Assembly (NCBI RefSeq): GCF_001422985.1
Contig: NZ_LMNL01000012.1
Coordinates: forward strand, 65,096-129,095
Reading direction: 5' to 3'
Length of the DNA: 64,000 nucleotides
DNA from: Methylobacterium sp. Leaf117
GTDB taxonomy: Bacteria > Pseudomonadota > Alphaproteobacteria > Rhizobiales > Beijerinckiaceae
A model generated the notes under the pieces. The model searched no databases, was not told the DNA's origin, and saw only the letters and a program-made list of their open reading frames with translations. Position 1 is the first letter of the stretch; every line of letters starts with the position of its first letter. Positions 29,059 to 37,132 of this stretch are shown here, piece after piece. The position numbers and the translations under genes are program-made.

Positions 29059-29250
29059 AACTCGGTATTGTTCCGGGGCGTTTAACAGAAGCGGGGAAAC
29101 ACCTAAGTAGTCCTAAGCTTGGGTTAATTTTACCTTGAGTCTCGATAGAGCTTGATCGGACGGCAACTTGGCGGCCTCTGGGACGTCGAGAGGCGCGCGG
29201 ACTCCGCGCACCAGCCCGTCCCGTAGAGCGTTTCGCGCCGAGGTACCCCC

Positions 29251-29838
29251 ATGACCACGCCGGTCGCCCCCCGCCTTCTTCTCGCTGCCCTCGCGGGCGC
29301 CGTCGTGACCATCTCGTCGGCCCAGGCCGGCGGCTGCGGCGGGGCCGAATGTTACCGCCACGTCAACACGCCTCCGGTCTATGGTGCCGTGTCCGAGCGG
29401 GTCCTGGTGCGGCCTGCCGAAACGATCTATCGCACGATCCCGCCGGTCTATGAGACCGTCTCTGAACGGGTCGTCGTCGCGCCGGGCGGCCGCGTCTGGC
29501 AGACTCGCCGCGATGCCTATGGCGAGTTGATCGGCTGCTGGGTCGACGTCCCGCCCCAGTACGCCGTGCGCCGCCGACGCATTCTGGTACAGCCCGCCCA
29601 AACCGTTCCGGAGACGATCCCGCCGGAATACGCCAGTGTCCGGCGCCGCGTCCTGGTCCAACCGGCACGGTCGGGCTGGGTGCCGGCGAATTACGGCCAG
29701 GGCGGCTATCCGGGCACCTACGGCCCCAGCCTCGCCGTCGGTTCCATTCCGGACGCTTTCGGCATCACTGGAGCCAGTTCGGCGGATGTCGGCGTCGGTC
29801 TCGGCTTCTCCTCCGGCAGCATCTACGACGGCTATTGA
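29251..29838 (+). CDS. Secreted protein with tandem PPxY...V(L/V)VxP repeats
   Basis: A 195-residue protein with signal peptide (LAGAVVTISSAQA). The mature part has four related units of about 27 residues, each starting PPVY or PPxY and ending in a VxVxP strand: PPVYGAVSERVLVRPA, PPVYETVSERVVVAPG, PPQYAVRRRRILVQPA, PPEYASVRRRVLVQPA. The tail is Gly/Ser-rich. Cysteines flank the repeats. I know similar repeat proteins in Methylobacterium and Bradyrhizobium only as hypothetical; the beta-repeat look suggests an envelope or structural role. Confidence 0.75.
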   Translation: MTTPVAPRLLLAALAGAVVTISSAQAGGCGGAECYRHVNTPPVYGAVSERVLVRPAETIYRTIPPVYETVSERVVVAPGGRVWQTRRDAYGELIGCWVDVPPQYAVRRRRILVQPAQTVPETIPPEYASVRRRVLVQPARSGWVPANYGQGGYPGTYGPSLAVGSIPDAFGITGASSADVGVGLGFSSGSIYDGY

Positions 29839-29939
29839 GCGGGCGGCCATCACACGCGCCTCTGACGGCGGACACGCTCGGCGGCGCTTGATTCGGACAG
29901 GTGCCGCCACACCTCTGATAGAGGAAGCGGAGATACGCG

Positions 29940-30926
29940 ATGGGTCACTTCAAGGCTTGGGTCGTCGAGAAGACGGAAACGGGCCAGTCCCTAACCTTCA
30001 AGGACTTCGACGAGGCCGACCTCATGGACGGCGACGTCACGGTGCGGGTCACCCATTCAACGGTGAACTACAAGGACGGCTTGGCAATGACCGGCCGCTC
30101 ACCCGTCGTCCGGCGCTTTCCGATGATTCCCGGCATCGATTTCGCCGGCATCGTCGAGCACTCCGACCATGGCGACTATAAGCCGGGCGATGCCGTGGTG
30201 CTCACCGGCTGGGGCGTCGGTGAGAGTCATCTGGGGGCCTATGCGCAGCGGGCCAGGGTGAAGGGCGACTGGTTGGTGCCGCTGCCGGCGGGACTCAGTC
30301 CGGCTCAGGCGATGGCGATCGGCACGGCGGGCTACACCGCGATGCTCTGCCTGATGGCTCTCGACCACCAGGGGGTGACGCCGGACCAGGGGCCGGCGCT
30401 GGTGACCGGCGCATCCGGCGGTGTCGGATCGGTGGCGGTGGCACTGATGGCCCGGGCCGGATGGCATGTGATCGCCTCGACAGGGCGCGATGCGGAAGGC
30501 GAATACTTGCGCGGGTTGGGCGCATCCGAAGTGCTCGATCGCGCCGAGCTGTCCAAACCGGGCAAACCGTTGGCCAAGGAGCGTTGGGCGGCCGCCATCG
30601 ATGCAGTTGGATCGACGACGCTGGCCAATGTTCTGGCCAGCACGAAGGCGGATGGCGCGGTAGCCGCCTGCGGACTGGCGCAGGGCATGGATCTCCCGAC
30701 TTCCGTGGCACCGTTTATTTTGCGCGGCGTCTCGTTGCTCGGGATCAACAGCGTGACCACGCCCCAGCCGAAACGTCGCGAAGCCTGGGCGCGGCTGGCG
30801 CGCGAACTCGATCACGATAAGCTCGCGGCGATGACCCAGACGGTGCCGCTGCCCGGCGTCGACACCCTGGCGGAGGCCATACTGGAGGGGCGGGTGCGGG
30901 GGCGGACGGTGGTGGAGATCGCCTGA
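29940..30926 (+). CDS. acuI: Acryloyl-CoA reductase AcuI/YhdH-type MDR oxidoreductase
   Basis: NADPH-dependent reduction of acryloyl-CoA to propionyl-CoA (AcuI/YhdH branch of the zinc-free medium-chain reductases). The 328-residue protein starts FKAWVVEKTE and carries THSTVNYKDGLA, PGIDFAGIV, the nucleotide-binding GASGGVGSVAV and GVSLLGINSV, each typical of this branch. Zinc-ligand cysteines are absent, as expected. It detoxifies acrylate or serves 3-hydroxypropionate/propionate metabolism. It is monocistronic and followed by a stress promoter for the Gre-like gene. Confidence 0.9.
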   Translation: MGHFKAWVVEKTETGQSLTFKDFDEADLMDGDVTVRVTHSTVNYKDGLAMTGRSPVVRRFPMIPGIDFAGIVEHSDHGDYKPGDAVVLTGWGVGESHLGAYAQRARVKGDWLVPLPAGLSPAQAMAIGTAGYTAMLCLMALDHQGVTPDQGPALVTGASGGVGSVAVALMARAGWHVIASTGRDAEGEYLRGLGASEVLDRAELSKPGKPLAKERWAAAIDAVGSTTLANVLASTKADGAVAACGLAQGMDLPTSVAPFILRGVSLLGINSVTTPQPKRREAWARLARELDHDKLAAMTQTVPLPGVDTLAEAILEGRVRGRTVVEIA

Positions 30927-30934
30927 GTATACCA

Positions 30935-30960
30935 GGAACGTCGTGTCGAGGTCGCGCGTT
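30935..30960 (+). promoter_or_regulatory. Sigma-EcfG-type promoter of the Gre-like gene
   Basis: GGAAC (30935-30939), 17-base spacer, CGTT (30957-30960). A full match with the longer permitted spacer, 26 bases before the ATG at 30987, so the transcript would have a very short leader. Confidence 0.6.
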
Positions 30961-30986
30961 TTTGCACGCACAAGTCACGGAATACC

Positions 30987-31448
30987 ATGAGCCAAGCATT
31001 TGTACGTGAGCGCGAGGGCGGCGAAGCCTTCGAGGATCTCCCCGACCGCCCGATCTCGCCGCATCCGAATTTCGTAACCCCGGACGGCTTGGCCCAGATC
31101 GAGGCCGAAGTGGCGCGATTGCAGGCCGAATTCTCGGCGCTGGAGCCGGGGGCCAAGGCCGACGAGGCGCGGGTGACCCGCGACCTGCATTACTGGACGG
31201 CACGGCTCGGGACGGCCCAGCTTGTCGAAGGGGAGACAGGGGAGGGCGCCCGCTTCGGGTCGACCGTGACGATCCTCCGCGAGGACGATAGCCGCCAGAC
31301 CTTCCGGATCGTCGGCGAGGATGAGGCCGACCCGGCCAAGGGTTCGATCTCCTACGTTTCCCCGATGGCGCGGGCCCTGACCGGCAAGACGGTCGGCGAC
31401 GTCGTCGAGGTCAACGGGCACGAGGCCGAGATCACCGAAATCGCCTGA
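30987..31448 (+). CDS. GreA/GreB family elongation-factor homologue
   Basis: A 153-residue protein. The N-terminal coiled coil starts after ISPHPNFVTPDGLAQIEAEV, which is the GreA/GreB helical hairpin. The C-terminal FKBP-like domain has FGSTVTILREDD, FRIVGEDEADPAKG, YVSPMARALTGKTVGD and EVNGHEAEI. The acidic tip residues needed for RNA cleavage are not obvious (the hairpin tip reads SALEPGAKADEARV), so it may modulate polymerase without cleavage. A sigma-EcfG-type promoter lies directly upstream, suggesting a stress-time transcription factor. Confidence 0.87.
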   Translation: MSQAFVREREGGEAFEDLPDRPISPHPNFVTPDGLAQIEAEVARLQAEFSALEPGAKADEARVTRDLHYWTARLGTAQLVEGETGEGARFGSTVTILREDDSRQTFRIVGEDEADPAKGSISYVSPMARALTGKTVGDVVEVNGHEAEITEIA

Positions 31449-31473
31449 CGCTGTCTTCGCGCAAACCGCGCAA

Positions 31474-31500
31474 GAAAAAAGGCTCGGATTGCTCCGAGCC
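31474..31500 (-). terminator. Intrinsic terminator after the Sua5 gene (leftward)
   Basis: GGCTCGGA (31481-31488), loop TTGC, TCCGAGCC (31493-31500), with six A immediately to the left on the plus strand giving a U-tract for leftward transcripts. It ends the transcript of the Sua5 gene and separates it from the Gre-like gene. Confidence 0.85.
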
Positions 31501-31593
31501 CTAGAAGGAAAAAGGCCATTGGGGGCTGAACTGGCCTTCGTGTTGGATCAACACCCGGCCGCCCTCGCGGTTCCCGATGATTTTGAAAAAACT

Positions 31594-32634
31594 TCAGCGC
31601 GGGGCGGCAGCCCGGCGGAGCCGGTCGTTGATCGCCTCACCGAGACCCGTTTCGGCGATCGCCGCGACCGCGATGGTGTCCGCTCCGACGCCATCGAGCT
31701 GGCGCAAGGCCGAGAACAGGTGCGCCGCGGCTTCGGCCAGATCGCCGGTCGGACTGAGATTGATGCGGGCCCGCGCCCGGTCGGCGCCCGGTACGGGGTC
31801 CGGCCCGAACAGCAGCACCGCCTCGTCCGGCGCCACCTCGGTCGCGTCGAGGCGCACGCGGGCGCGCGGGGCGTAATGTGAGGCGAGAAGGCCGGGGCCG
31901 ACCGGGTGGGCCGCATCCCCGGCCGCCAGTCCGGCGAAGTCGAATCCGAGATGCGCCACCAGGGCGGCCCGGGTGATGCCGCCGGGGCGCAGCAGGCGCG
32001 GTGTTCCGCCAAGGCACGCCACCACGGTGGACTCGACCCCGACCAAGCTCCGCCCGCCATCGACCAGGGCGGCGATCCGGCCGTCGAGATCTCCCAGCAC
32101 GTGGCCGGCATCGGTCGGGCTCACGCGCCCGGAGCGATTTGCCGAAGGCGCGGCGACGGGGCGACCGACGGCCCGGAGGAGATTGCGGGCGACGGGGTGC
32201 GCCGGCACCCGCAGGGCGACGCTCGGCAGCCCGGCGCGGGCGAGATCGCAGACCCGGCAGGTGGGCGAGGCCGGAACGACCAAGGTCAGGGGGCCGGGCC
32301 AGAACGCCTCGGCGAGGCGTCGGGCATCGGCGTCGAAGATCCCCTCGGGAAGGGCTGCGTCGAGATCGGACAGGTGCGCGATCAGGGGATTGAAGCGCGG
32401 GCGCTCCTTGGCGGCGTAGATCCGCGCCACCGCCGCCGGATCGCCGGCATCGGCACCGAGCCCGTAGACGGTCTCGGTGGGGAAGGCGACGAGCCGGCCC
32501 GCGCGCAGGATCGCGGCGGCCTCGGCAACGCCCGCGGCATCGTCGCGAAGGCGACGGGTCGGCTCGGACGTGGCATCGGCGCCGATCGAGCCTTCGGGGA
32601 TCGAGCCTTCGGGGATTGACCGCAGATCGTTCAT
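31594..32634 (-). CDS. L-threonylcarbamoyladenylate synthase, Sua5 type
   Basis: First enzyme of the universal tRNA t6A37 modification: makes threonylcarbamoyl-AMP from threonine, bicarbonate and ATP. The 346-residue product has the YrdC domain (FPTETVYGLGADA, AAKERPRFNPLIAHL, PLTLVVPA, VAAPSANRSGRVSPT) and the C-terminal Sua5 domain (STVV..., LLRPGGIT, SHYAPRA), so it is Sua5 rather than the short TsaC. The start at 32634 (MNDLRS) is chosen because the upstream extension is not conserved. A 15-base in-frame duplication gives a repeated SIPEG near the N-terminus. Confidence 0.93.
   Translation of the reverse strand: MNDLRSIPEGSIPEGSIGADATSEPTRRLRDDAAGVAEAAAILRAGRLVAFPTETVYGLGADAGDPAAVARIYAAKERPRFNPLIAHLSDLDAALPEGIFDADARRLAEAFWPGPLTLVVPASPTCRVCDLARAGLPSVALRVPAHPVARNLLRAVGRPVAAPSANRSGRVSPTDAGHVLGDLDGRIAALVDGGRSLVGVESTVVACLGGTPRLLRPGGITRAALVAHLGFDFAGLAAGDAAHPVGPGLLASHYAPRARVRLDATEVAPDEAVLLFGPDPVPGADRARARINLSPTGDLAEAAAHLFSALRQLDGVGADTIAVAAIAETGLGEAINDRLRRAAAPR
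32584..32613. repeat. 15-bp tandem duplication inside the Sua5 N-terminus
   Basis: GATCGAGCCTTCGGG occurs twice in a row (32584-32598 and 32599-32613), followed by a decayed third copy. It is in frame and adds a repeated five-residue unit to a non-conserved N-terminal tail. Confidence 0.85.
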
Positions 32635-32769
32635 ATCTAAACTATCTTCGCTGTCGGGCGCGCGGTCCGGCCGGATTCGGGATTCGACCGGGCCTAGCGC
32701 CGGGTCGGGCCATGCGTCAAACACGGGGCGACACGCGTCGCTCTCAACCAAGGCGCGGGAGGAAACATC

Positions 32770-34533
32770 ATGACGTATCGCGCCCCCGTCGCCGATATGC
32801 TGTTCAGCCTGCGCCACGTGGCCGGGCTCGAGGCGGCTCTGGCGTCCGGCCTTCATGGCGATCTCGCCGTCGCGGATGCCGAGGCGATCCTGAGCGAGGC
32901 CGGCAAGGTCGCGGAATCGCTGATCGCCCCCCTGAACCGGATCGGAGACCGCCACGGCACGCCGCTGAACGACGGCGCCATCACCACGCCGCCCGGCTGG
33001 CGCGAGGCCTACCAGACCTGGATCGCCGGCGGCTGGAACGGCCTGAGCGCCGACCCGGACCACGGCGGGCAGGGCCTGCCACTGGTGCTCAATGCCGCCT
33101 GCAACGAGATGTGGAACGCGGCCAGCATCGCCTTCGGCCTATGTCCGCTGCTCACGGCCGGTGGCATCGAGGCCCTGGCGCAGCACGGCTCGGACGATCT
33201 GAAGACCCGCTACCTCGACAAGCTGGTCTCGGGCGAGTGGACCGCCACCATGAACCTCACCGAGCCGCAGGCCGGCTCGGACCTCGCGCTCTTGCGCAGC
33301 CGCGCCGAGCCCACCGGTGACGGACGCTATCGGATCGTCGGCGCCAAGATCTACATCACTTATGGCGAGCACGACCTGACCGACAACATCGTCCACCTCG
33401 TCCTGGCGCGCCTGAAGGATGCGCCGGCGGGTACGCGCGGCATCTCGTTGTTCCTGGTGCCGAAGGTCCTGCCGGACGGCAGCCGCAACGACCTGCGCTG
33501 CTCCGGCATCGAGCACAAGCTCGGCATCCACGGCTCGCCGACCTGCTCGATGGCCTTCGGCGACAACGGTGGCGCCATCGGCTGGCTGATCGGCGAGGAG
33601 AATCGCGGCCTCGCCTGCATGTTCACGATGATGAACTCGGCTCGCCTCAATGTCGGCCTCCAGGGCGTCGGCATCGCCGAGCGGGCCTACCAGCAGGCGC
33701 TGGGCTATGCCCGCGACCGGCGTCAGGGCAGGGCGCCCGGCGCTCCCGAGACCAGCCCCATCGTCGACCATTCCGACGTGCAGCGCATGCTGCTGACCAT
33801 GAAGGCTTTCACCCAGGCCGCGCGCGGCATCTGCTACCTCACGGCCGCGGCCCTCGATGCCGCGCAGGGCCCGGAAGGGCAGGGGGCACATGACCGCGCC
33901 TCGCTGCTCACGCCGGTCGCCAAGGCCTTCTCCACCGACATCGCCAACGAGGTCACGTCGCTCGGGGTCCAGGTCCATGGCGGGATGGGCTTCGTCGAGG
34001 AGACCGGCGCCGCCCAGCACATGCGCGATGCCCGCATCCTCGGCATCTACGAGGGCACCAACGGTATCCAGGCCATCGACCTCGTCGCGCGCAAGCTGCC
34101 GCTCAATGGCGGCGCCACGGTGCGGGCGCAGATCGCCCGTTTGCGCCAAACCGCCGAGGGCTTCCTCAAGGCTCCGGATCCGGCCTTCGGCAGCCTCGGC
34201 GCCCGGCTGCGGGCCGGGATCGAGAGCCTGGACCGGGCGACGAGCTTCCAGCTCAAGGCCCTTGCGTCGAACCGGCCCGAGACGGCGCTGGCGGGCGCGA
34301 CGCCGTACCTGCGCCTGTTCGGCCTGGTGCAGGGGGGGGCCTGCCTCGGTCGTCAGGCGCTCGCCGCCAACGCCGCCCGGAAGGCGGGGGACACCGATCC
34401 CGCCCATGCGGGCCGGATCGCGCTGGCCCGCTTCTTCGCCGACAACCTGCTGACCGCTGCCGGCGGCCTGGAAGAGAGCGTCATCGCCGGCGGTCGCTTC
34501 ACCGAGGATGCCGGTCTCGCCCTGGCGAGCTGA
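32770..34533 (+). CDS. Acyl-CoA dehydrogenase (long form, with C-terminal extension)
   Basis: FAD-dependent oxidation of an acyl-CoA to the enoyl-CoA. The 587-residue length and domain order (N-terminal helical cap, ACAD middle and C-terminal domains, extra helical C-terminal domain from about residue 450) match the group that includes DmdC and AidB-like long dehydrogenases. Motifs: MNLTEPQAGSDLALLRS (FAD), YITYGEHDL, GVQVHGGMGFVEETGAAQ and IYEGTNGIQAIDL with the catalytic Glu. It begins an operon with an enoyl-CoA hydratase and two SDRs, a beta-oxidation set. The substrate is unknown. Confidence 0.92.
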   Translation: MTYRAPVADMLFSLRHVAGLEAALASGLHGDLAVADAEAILSEAGKVAESLIAPLNRIGDRHGTPLNDGAITTPPGWREAYQTWIAGGWNGLSADPDHGGQGLPLVLNAACNEMWNAASIAFGLCPLLTAGGIEALAQHGSDDLKTRYLDKLVSGEWTATMNLTEPQAGSDLALLRSRAEPTGDGRYRIVGAKIYITYGEHDLTDNIVHLVLARLKDAPAGTRGISLFLVPKVLPDGSRNDLRCSGIEHKLGIHGSPTCSMAFGDNGGAIGWLIGEENRGLACMFTMMNSARLNVGLQGVGIAERAYQQALGYARDRRQGRAPGAPETSPIVDHSDVQRMLLTMKAFTQAARGICYLTAAALDAAQGPEGQGAHDRASLLTPVAKAFSTDIANEVTSLGVQVHGGMGFVEETGAAQHMRDARILGIYEGTNGIQAIDLVARKLPLNGGATVRAQIARLRQTAEGFLKAPDPAFGSLGARLRAGIESLDRATSFQLKALASNRPETALAGATPYLRLFGLVQGGACLGRQALAANAARKAGDTDPAHAGRIALARFFADNLLTAAGGLEESVIAGGRFTEDAGLALAS

Positions 34534-34645
34534 TCGGCGCGGCGACCGGGGCACCGATTCTCAAGACGGCGCAGAGACCCATCCACGCACCTCCGTTCCG
34601 TGACGAAACGGGGGTGCACACGCAGCGACGGCATCCGGGGGCAGC

Positions 34646-35404
34646 ATGAGCGAGCACATCGCGATCGAGGATACGGCCGATGGCGTCCGCCTGATCCGGA
34701 TCGACCGTCCGGAGAAGAAGAACGCGCTGACCGGCGCGATGTACGACACCATGCGGGAGGCTTTGGCCGGGGCCGACGCGACCGATGCGATCGGGGCCGT
34801 GGTCTTCGCCGGTGCGTCCGGGGCGTTCAGCGCGGGCAACGATCTCGCGGATTTCGTCGCCGGGGCGGGCAAGCCGTTCGGCGAGGCGCCGGCACTGCAG
34901 TTCATCCGCCAGCTCGCCCGCACCCGCACGCCGATGATCGCGGCGGTGGACGGGATCGCGGTGGGGATCGGCACGACCCTCACCCTGCATTGCGACCTCG
35001 TCTATGCCAGCCCGGCATCCCGCTTCCGCATGCCGTTCGTGGAACTCGGCCTCGTGCCGGAGGCGGCGTCGAGCTACCTGCTGCCGCGCCGGGTCGGCCT
35101 GCTCAAGGCCACCGAGATGCTGCTGCTGAGCCAGCCCTTCGACGCGGACGAGGCGCTCGGCCTCGGGCTGGTCAACGGGGTGATGCCGGCCGGGCTGCTG
35201 CTGGAGCACGCCCGGGCGCAGGGTGCGCGCCTCGCCGGGCTGCCGCGCGGGGCGGTGGCGGCGACGCGAGCCCTGATCCGGGGCGATCAGGCCGCCCTGG
35301 AAGCGGCCCTGGAGGCCGAGGCCGTCGCCTTCGAGGAGCGCCTGCGCTCGCCGGAGGCCCAGGCGGCCTTCATGCGTTTCCTCGGCCGGGTCAAGCCGGC
35401 GTGA
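34646..35404 (+). CDS. Enoyl-CoA hydratase/isomerase family protein
   Basis: A 252-residue crotonase-fold enzyme that probably hydrates the enoyl-CoA made by the preceding dehydrogenase. It shows RIDRPEKKNALTGAMYDTM, the oxyanion-hole segment FSAGNDLADFV, GIAVGIGTTLTLHCDLVYAS and the second conserved region FVELGLVPEAASSYLLP. One usual catalytic Glu position is occupied (VELGLVPEA), so hydratase or isomerase activity is plausible. Its stop overlaps the GTG start of the following SDR (GTGA), showing translational coupling. Confidence 0.92.
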   Translation: MSEHIAIEDTADGVRLIRIDRPEKKNALTGAMYDTMREALAGADATDAIGAVVFAGASGAFSAGNDLADFVAGAGKPFGEAPALQFIRQLARTRTPMIAAVDGIAVGIGTTLTLHCDLVYASPASRFRMPFVELGLVPEAASSYLLPRRVGLLKATEMLLLSQPFDADEALGLGLVNGVMPAGLLLEHARAQGARLAGLPRGAVAATRALIRGDQAALEAALEAEAVAFEERLRSPEAQAAFMRFLGRVKPA

Positions 35405-36258
35405 GCCGGATTCCGGATCTTCGTGGAAAGGTCTGTCTCGTCGCCGGAGCCTCGCGCGGGGTCGGGCGCGGGCTGGCGCGCGGTCTCGGTGAGGCCGGCG
35501 CCACCGTCATCGTCACCGCCCGGTCGAGCGAGACGGGTCCGCGCACCGAGGGGCGGCCCGAGACCATCGAGGACACCGCCCGGGTGGTCGATGCCGCCGG
35601 GGGCGAGGGCCACCACTACCTCTGCGACCATACCAGCGAGCGCGCCGTCGATACCCTGGTCCATTGGACTCTGCGCCGGTTCGGCCGCATCGACGTGGCG
35701 GTATCCAGCGTCTGGGGCGGCAACGAGGGCTATGACGGCGAGCGCTACGGCGACGGCGCCGCCTGGGGCACGCCGTTCTGGCGCCGCTCGGCCGAGCCGC
35801 TGTCGGATTTCTTCGGCAGCGGCCCCTATCCGGCCCTGCTGCTGGCCCGCGCGGTCGCCCCCGCCATGGTCTCGGCCGGGGACGGCCTGCTGGCCTTCGT
35901 CTCCTTCGACACCGAGCCCGCCTATCTCGGCGACATCTTCTACGATCTCACCAAGGCGACCACGAATCGCCTGGCTTTCGCCTGCGCCCAGGAACTGGCG
36001 CCGCACGGAGTCACGGCTCTCGGCCTGTCCCCCGGCTTCGTGCGGACCGAGCGGGCCGTCGACATCGGACATGCCGACCGGGCGACGGAGAGCCCACTCT
36101 ATGCCGGCCGGGCGCTCGCGGCCCTGGCGGCCGACCCGGCGATCGCCGCCCGGGCCGGGCGCATCCTCCATGCGGGCGATCTCGCCGCCGAATATGGCTT
36201 CACCGACGCGGACGGCACGCAGCCGGCCCGGTTCCAGATCCACGCCGAGGAGACCTGA
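35401..36258 (+). CDS. Short-chain dehydrogenase/reductase
   Basis: A 285-residue SDR beginning at a GTG (35401) that overlaps the previous stop. The Rossmann motif is GASRGVGRGL near residue 17. The catalytic region is atypical: FDTEPAYLGDIFYDLTKA supplies Tyr and Lys (YDLTK) with serine replaced near VSFDT. It resembles the 'dehydrogenase/reductase SDR family member 1' group. As part of this operon it could act on a 3-hydroxyacyl-CoA or aldehyde intermediate. It ends 3 bases before the next SDR gene. Confidence 0.88.
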   Translation: MSRIPDLRGKVCLVAGASRGVGRGLARGLGEAGATVIVTARSSETGPRTEGRPETIEDTARVVDAAGGEGHHYLCDHTSERAVDTLVHWTLRRFGRIDVAVSSVWGGNEGYDGERYGDGAAWGTPFWRRSAEPLSDFFGSGPYPALLLARAVAPAMVSAGDGLLAFVSFDTEPAYLGDIFYDLTKATTNRLAFACAQELAPHGVTALGLSPGFVRTERAVDIGHADRATESPLYAGRALAALAADPAIAARAGRILHAGDLAAEYGFTDADGTQPARFQIHAEET

Positions 36259-36261
36259 AAC

Positions 36262-37122
36262 ATGCGTGATTCGCTGCAGGGCAAAACCCTGTTCATCACC
36301 GGAGCCTCACGCGGCATCGGCCTCGCCATCGCCCTGCGGGCGGCCCGCGACGGCGCCAACATCGCCATCGCGGCCAAGACCGATGCGCCGCATCCGAAGC
36401 TGGAGGGCACCATCCACACGGCGGCCGCCGCCATCGAGGCCGCCGGCGGCCACGCCCTGCCGCTGCTGGTCGATGTCCGCGACGAGGACAGCGTCGCCTC
36501 CGCGATCGCGATGACCGCCGAGACCTTCGGCGGCATCGACATCGTGGTGAACAACGCCAGCGCGATCGCCCTGACCCGCACGCCGCAGACGGAGATGAAG
36601 CGCTTCGACCTGATGCACGGCGTCAACACGCGCGGCACCTACATGGTCAGCAAATACGCGATTCCCCACCTCGCCAAGGCGGAGAACCCGCACATCGTCA
36701 TGCTGTCGCCGCCCCTCGACATGGCCGAGAAGTGGTTCGCGCCGCACCTCGCCTACTCGATCGCCAAGTACGGCATGTCGCTCTGCGTCCTCGGCCTCGC
36801 GGGCGAACTCCGGCGCCAGGGCATCGCCGTCAACGCCCTGTGGCCGCGCACCACCATCGCCACCGCCGCAGTGCAGAACCTGCTCGGCGGCGACGCGCTG
36901 ATGCAGGCGAGCCGGACGCCCGAGATCCTGGCCGATGCGGCGCACGCGCTGTTCCGCCTGCCCGCCCGCGCGGTGACCGGCCGTTTCCTCATCGACGACA
37001 GCTTCCTGGCGGAGCAGGGTGTCACGGACTTTTCAAAATACCGGGTCACACCCGGCATTCCTCTTGCGCCGGACTTCTTCGTGCCGGATGCGAGCACACC
37101 GCCTCCCGGGGCCTTCGCCTGA
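36262..37122 (+). CDS. SDR family oxidoreductase, HSDL2-like
   Basis: A 286-residue SDR. The nucleotide-binding motif is TGASRGIGLAIA near residue 13; NNASAI and the catalytic pair YSIAKYG (Tyr, Lys) follow. The unusual IAAKTDAPHPKLEGTIHTAA segment after the second strand is the mark of hydroxysteroid dehydrogenase-like 2 (HSDL2) proteins, which act in fatty-acid metabolism but have no settled substrate. The binding site of the start codon lies inside the previous gene. It completes the ACAD-ECH-SDR-SDR operon; corA starts 11 bases later. Confidence 0.92.
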   Translation: MRDSLQGKTLFITGASRGIGLAIALRAARDGANIAIAAKTDAPHPKLEGTIHTAAAAIEAAGGHALPLLVDVRDEDSVASAIAMTAETFGGIDIVVNNASAIALTRTPQTEMKRFDLMHGVNTRGTYMVSKYAIPHLAKAENPHIVMLSPPLDMAEKWFAPHLAYSIAKYGMSLCVLGLAGELRRQGIAVNALWPRTTIATAAVQNLLGGDALMQASRTPEILADAAHALFRLPARAVTGRFLIDDSFLAEQGVTDFSKYRVTPGIPLAPDFFVPDASTPPPGAFA

Positions 37123-37132
37123 GACATCCCGC

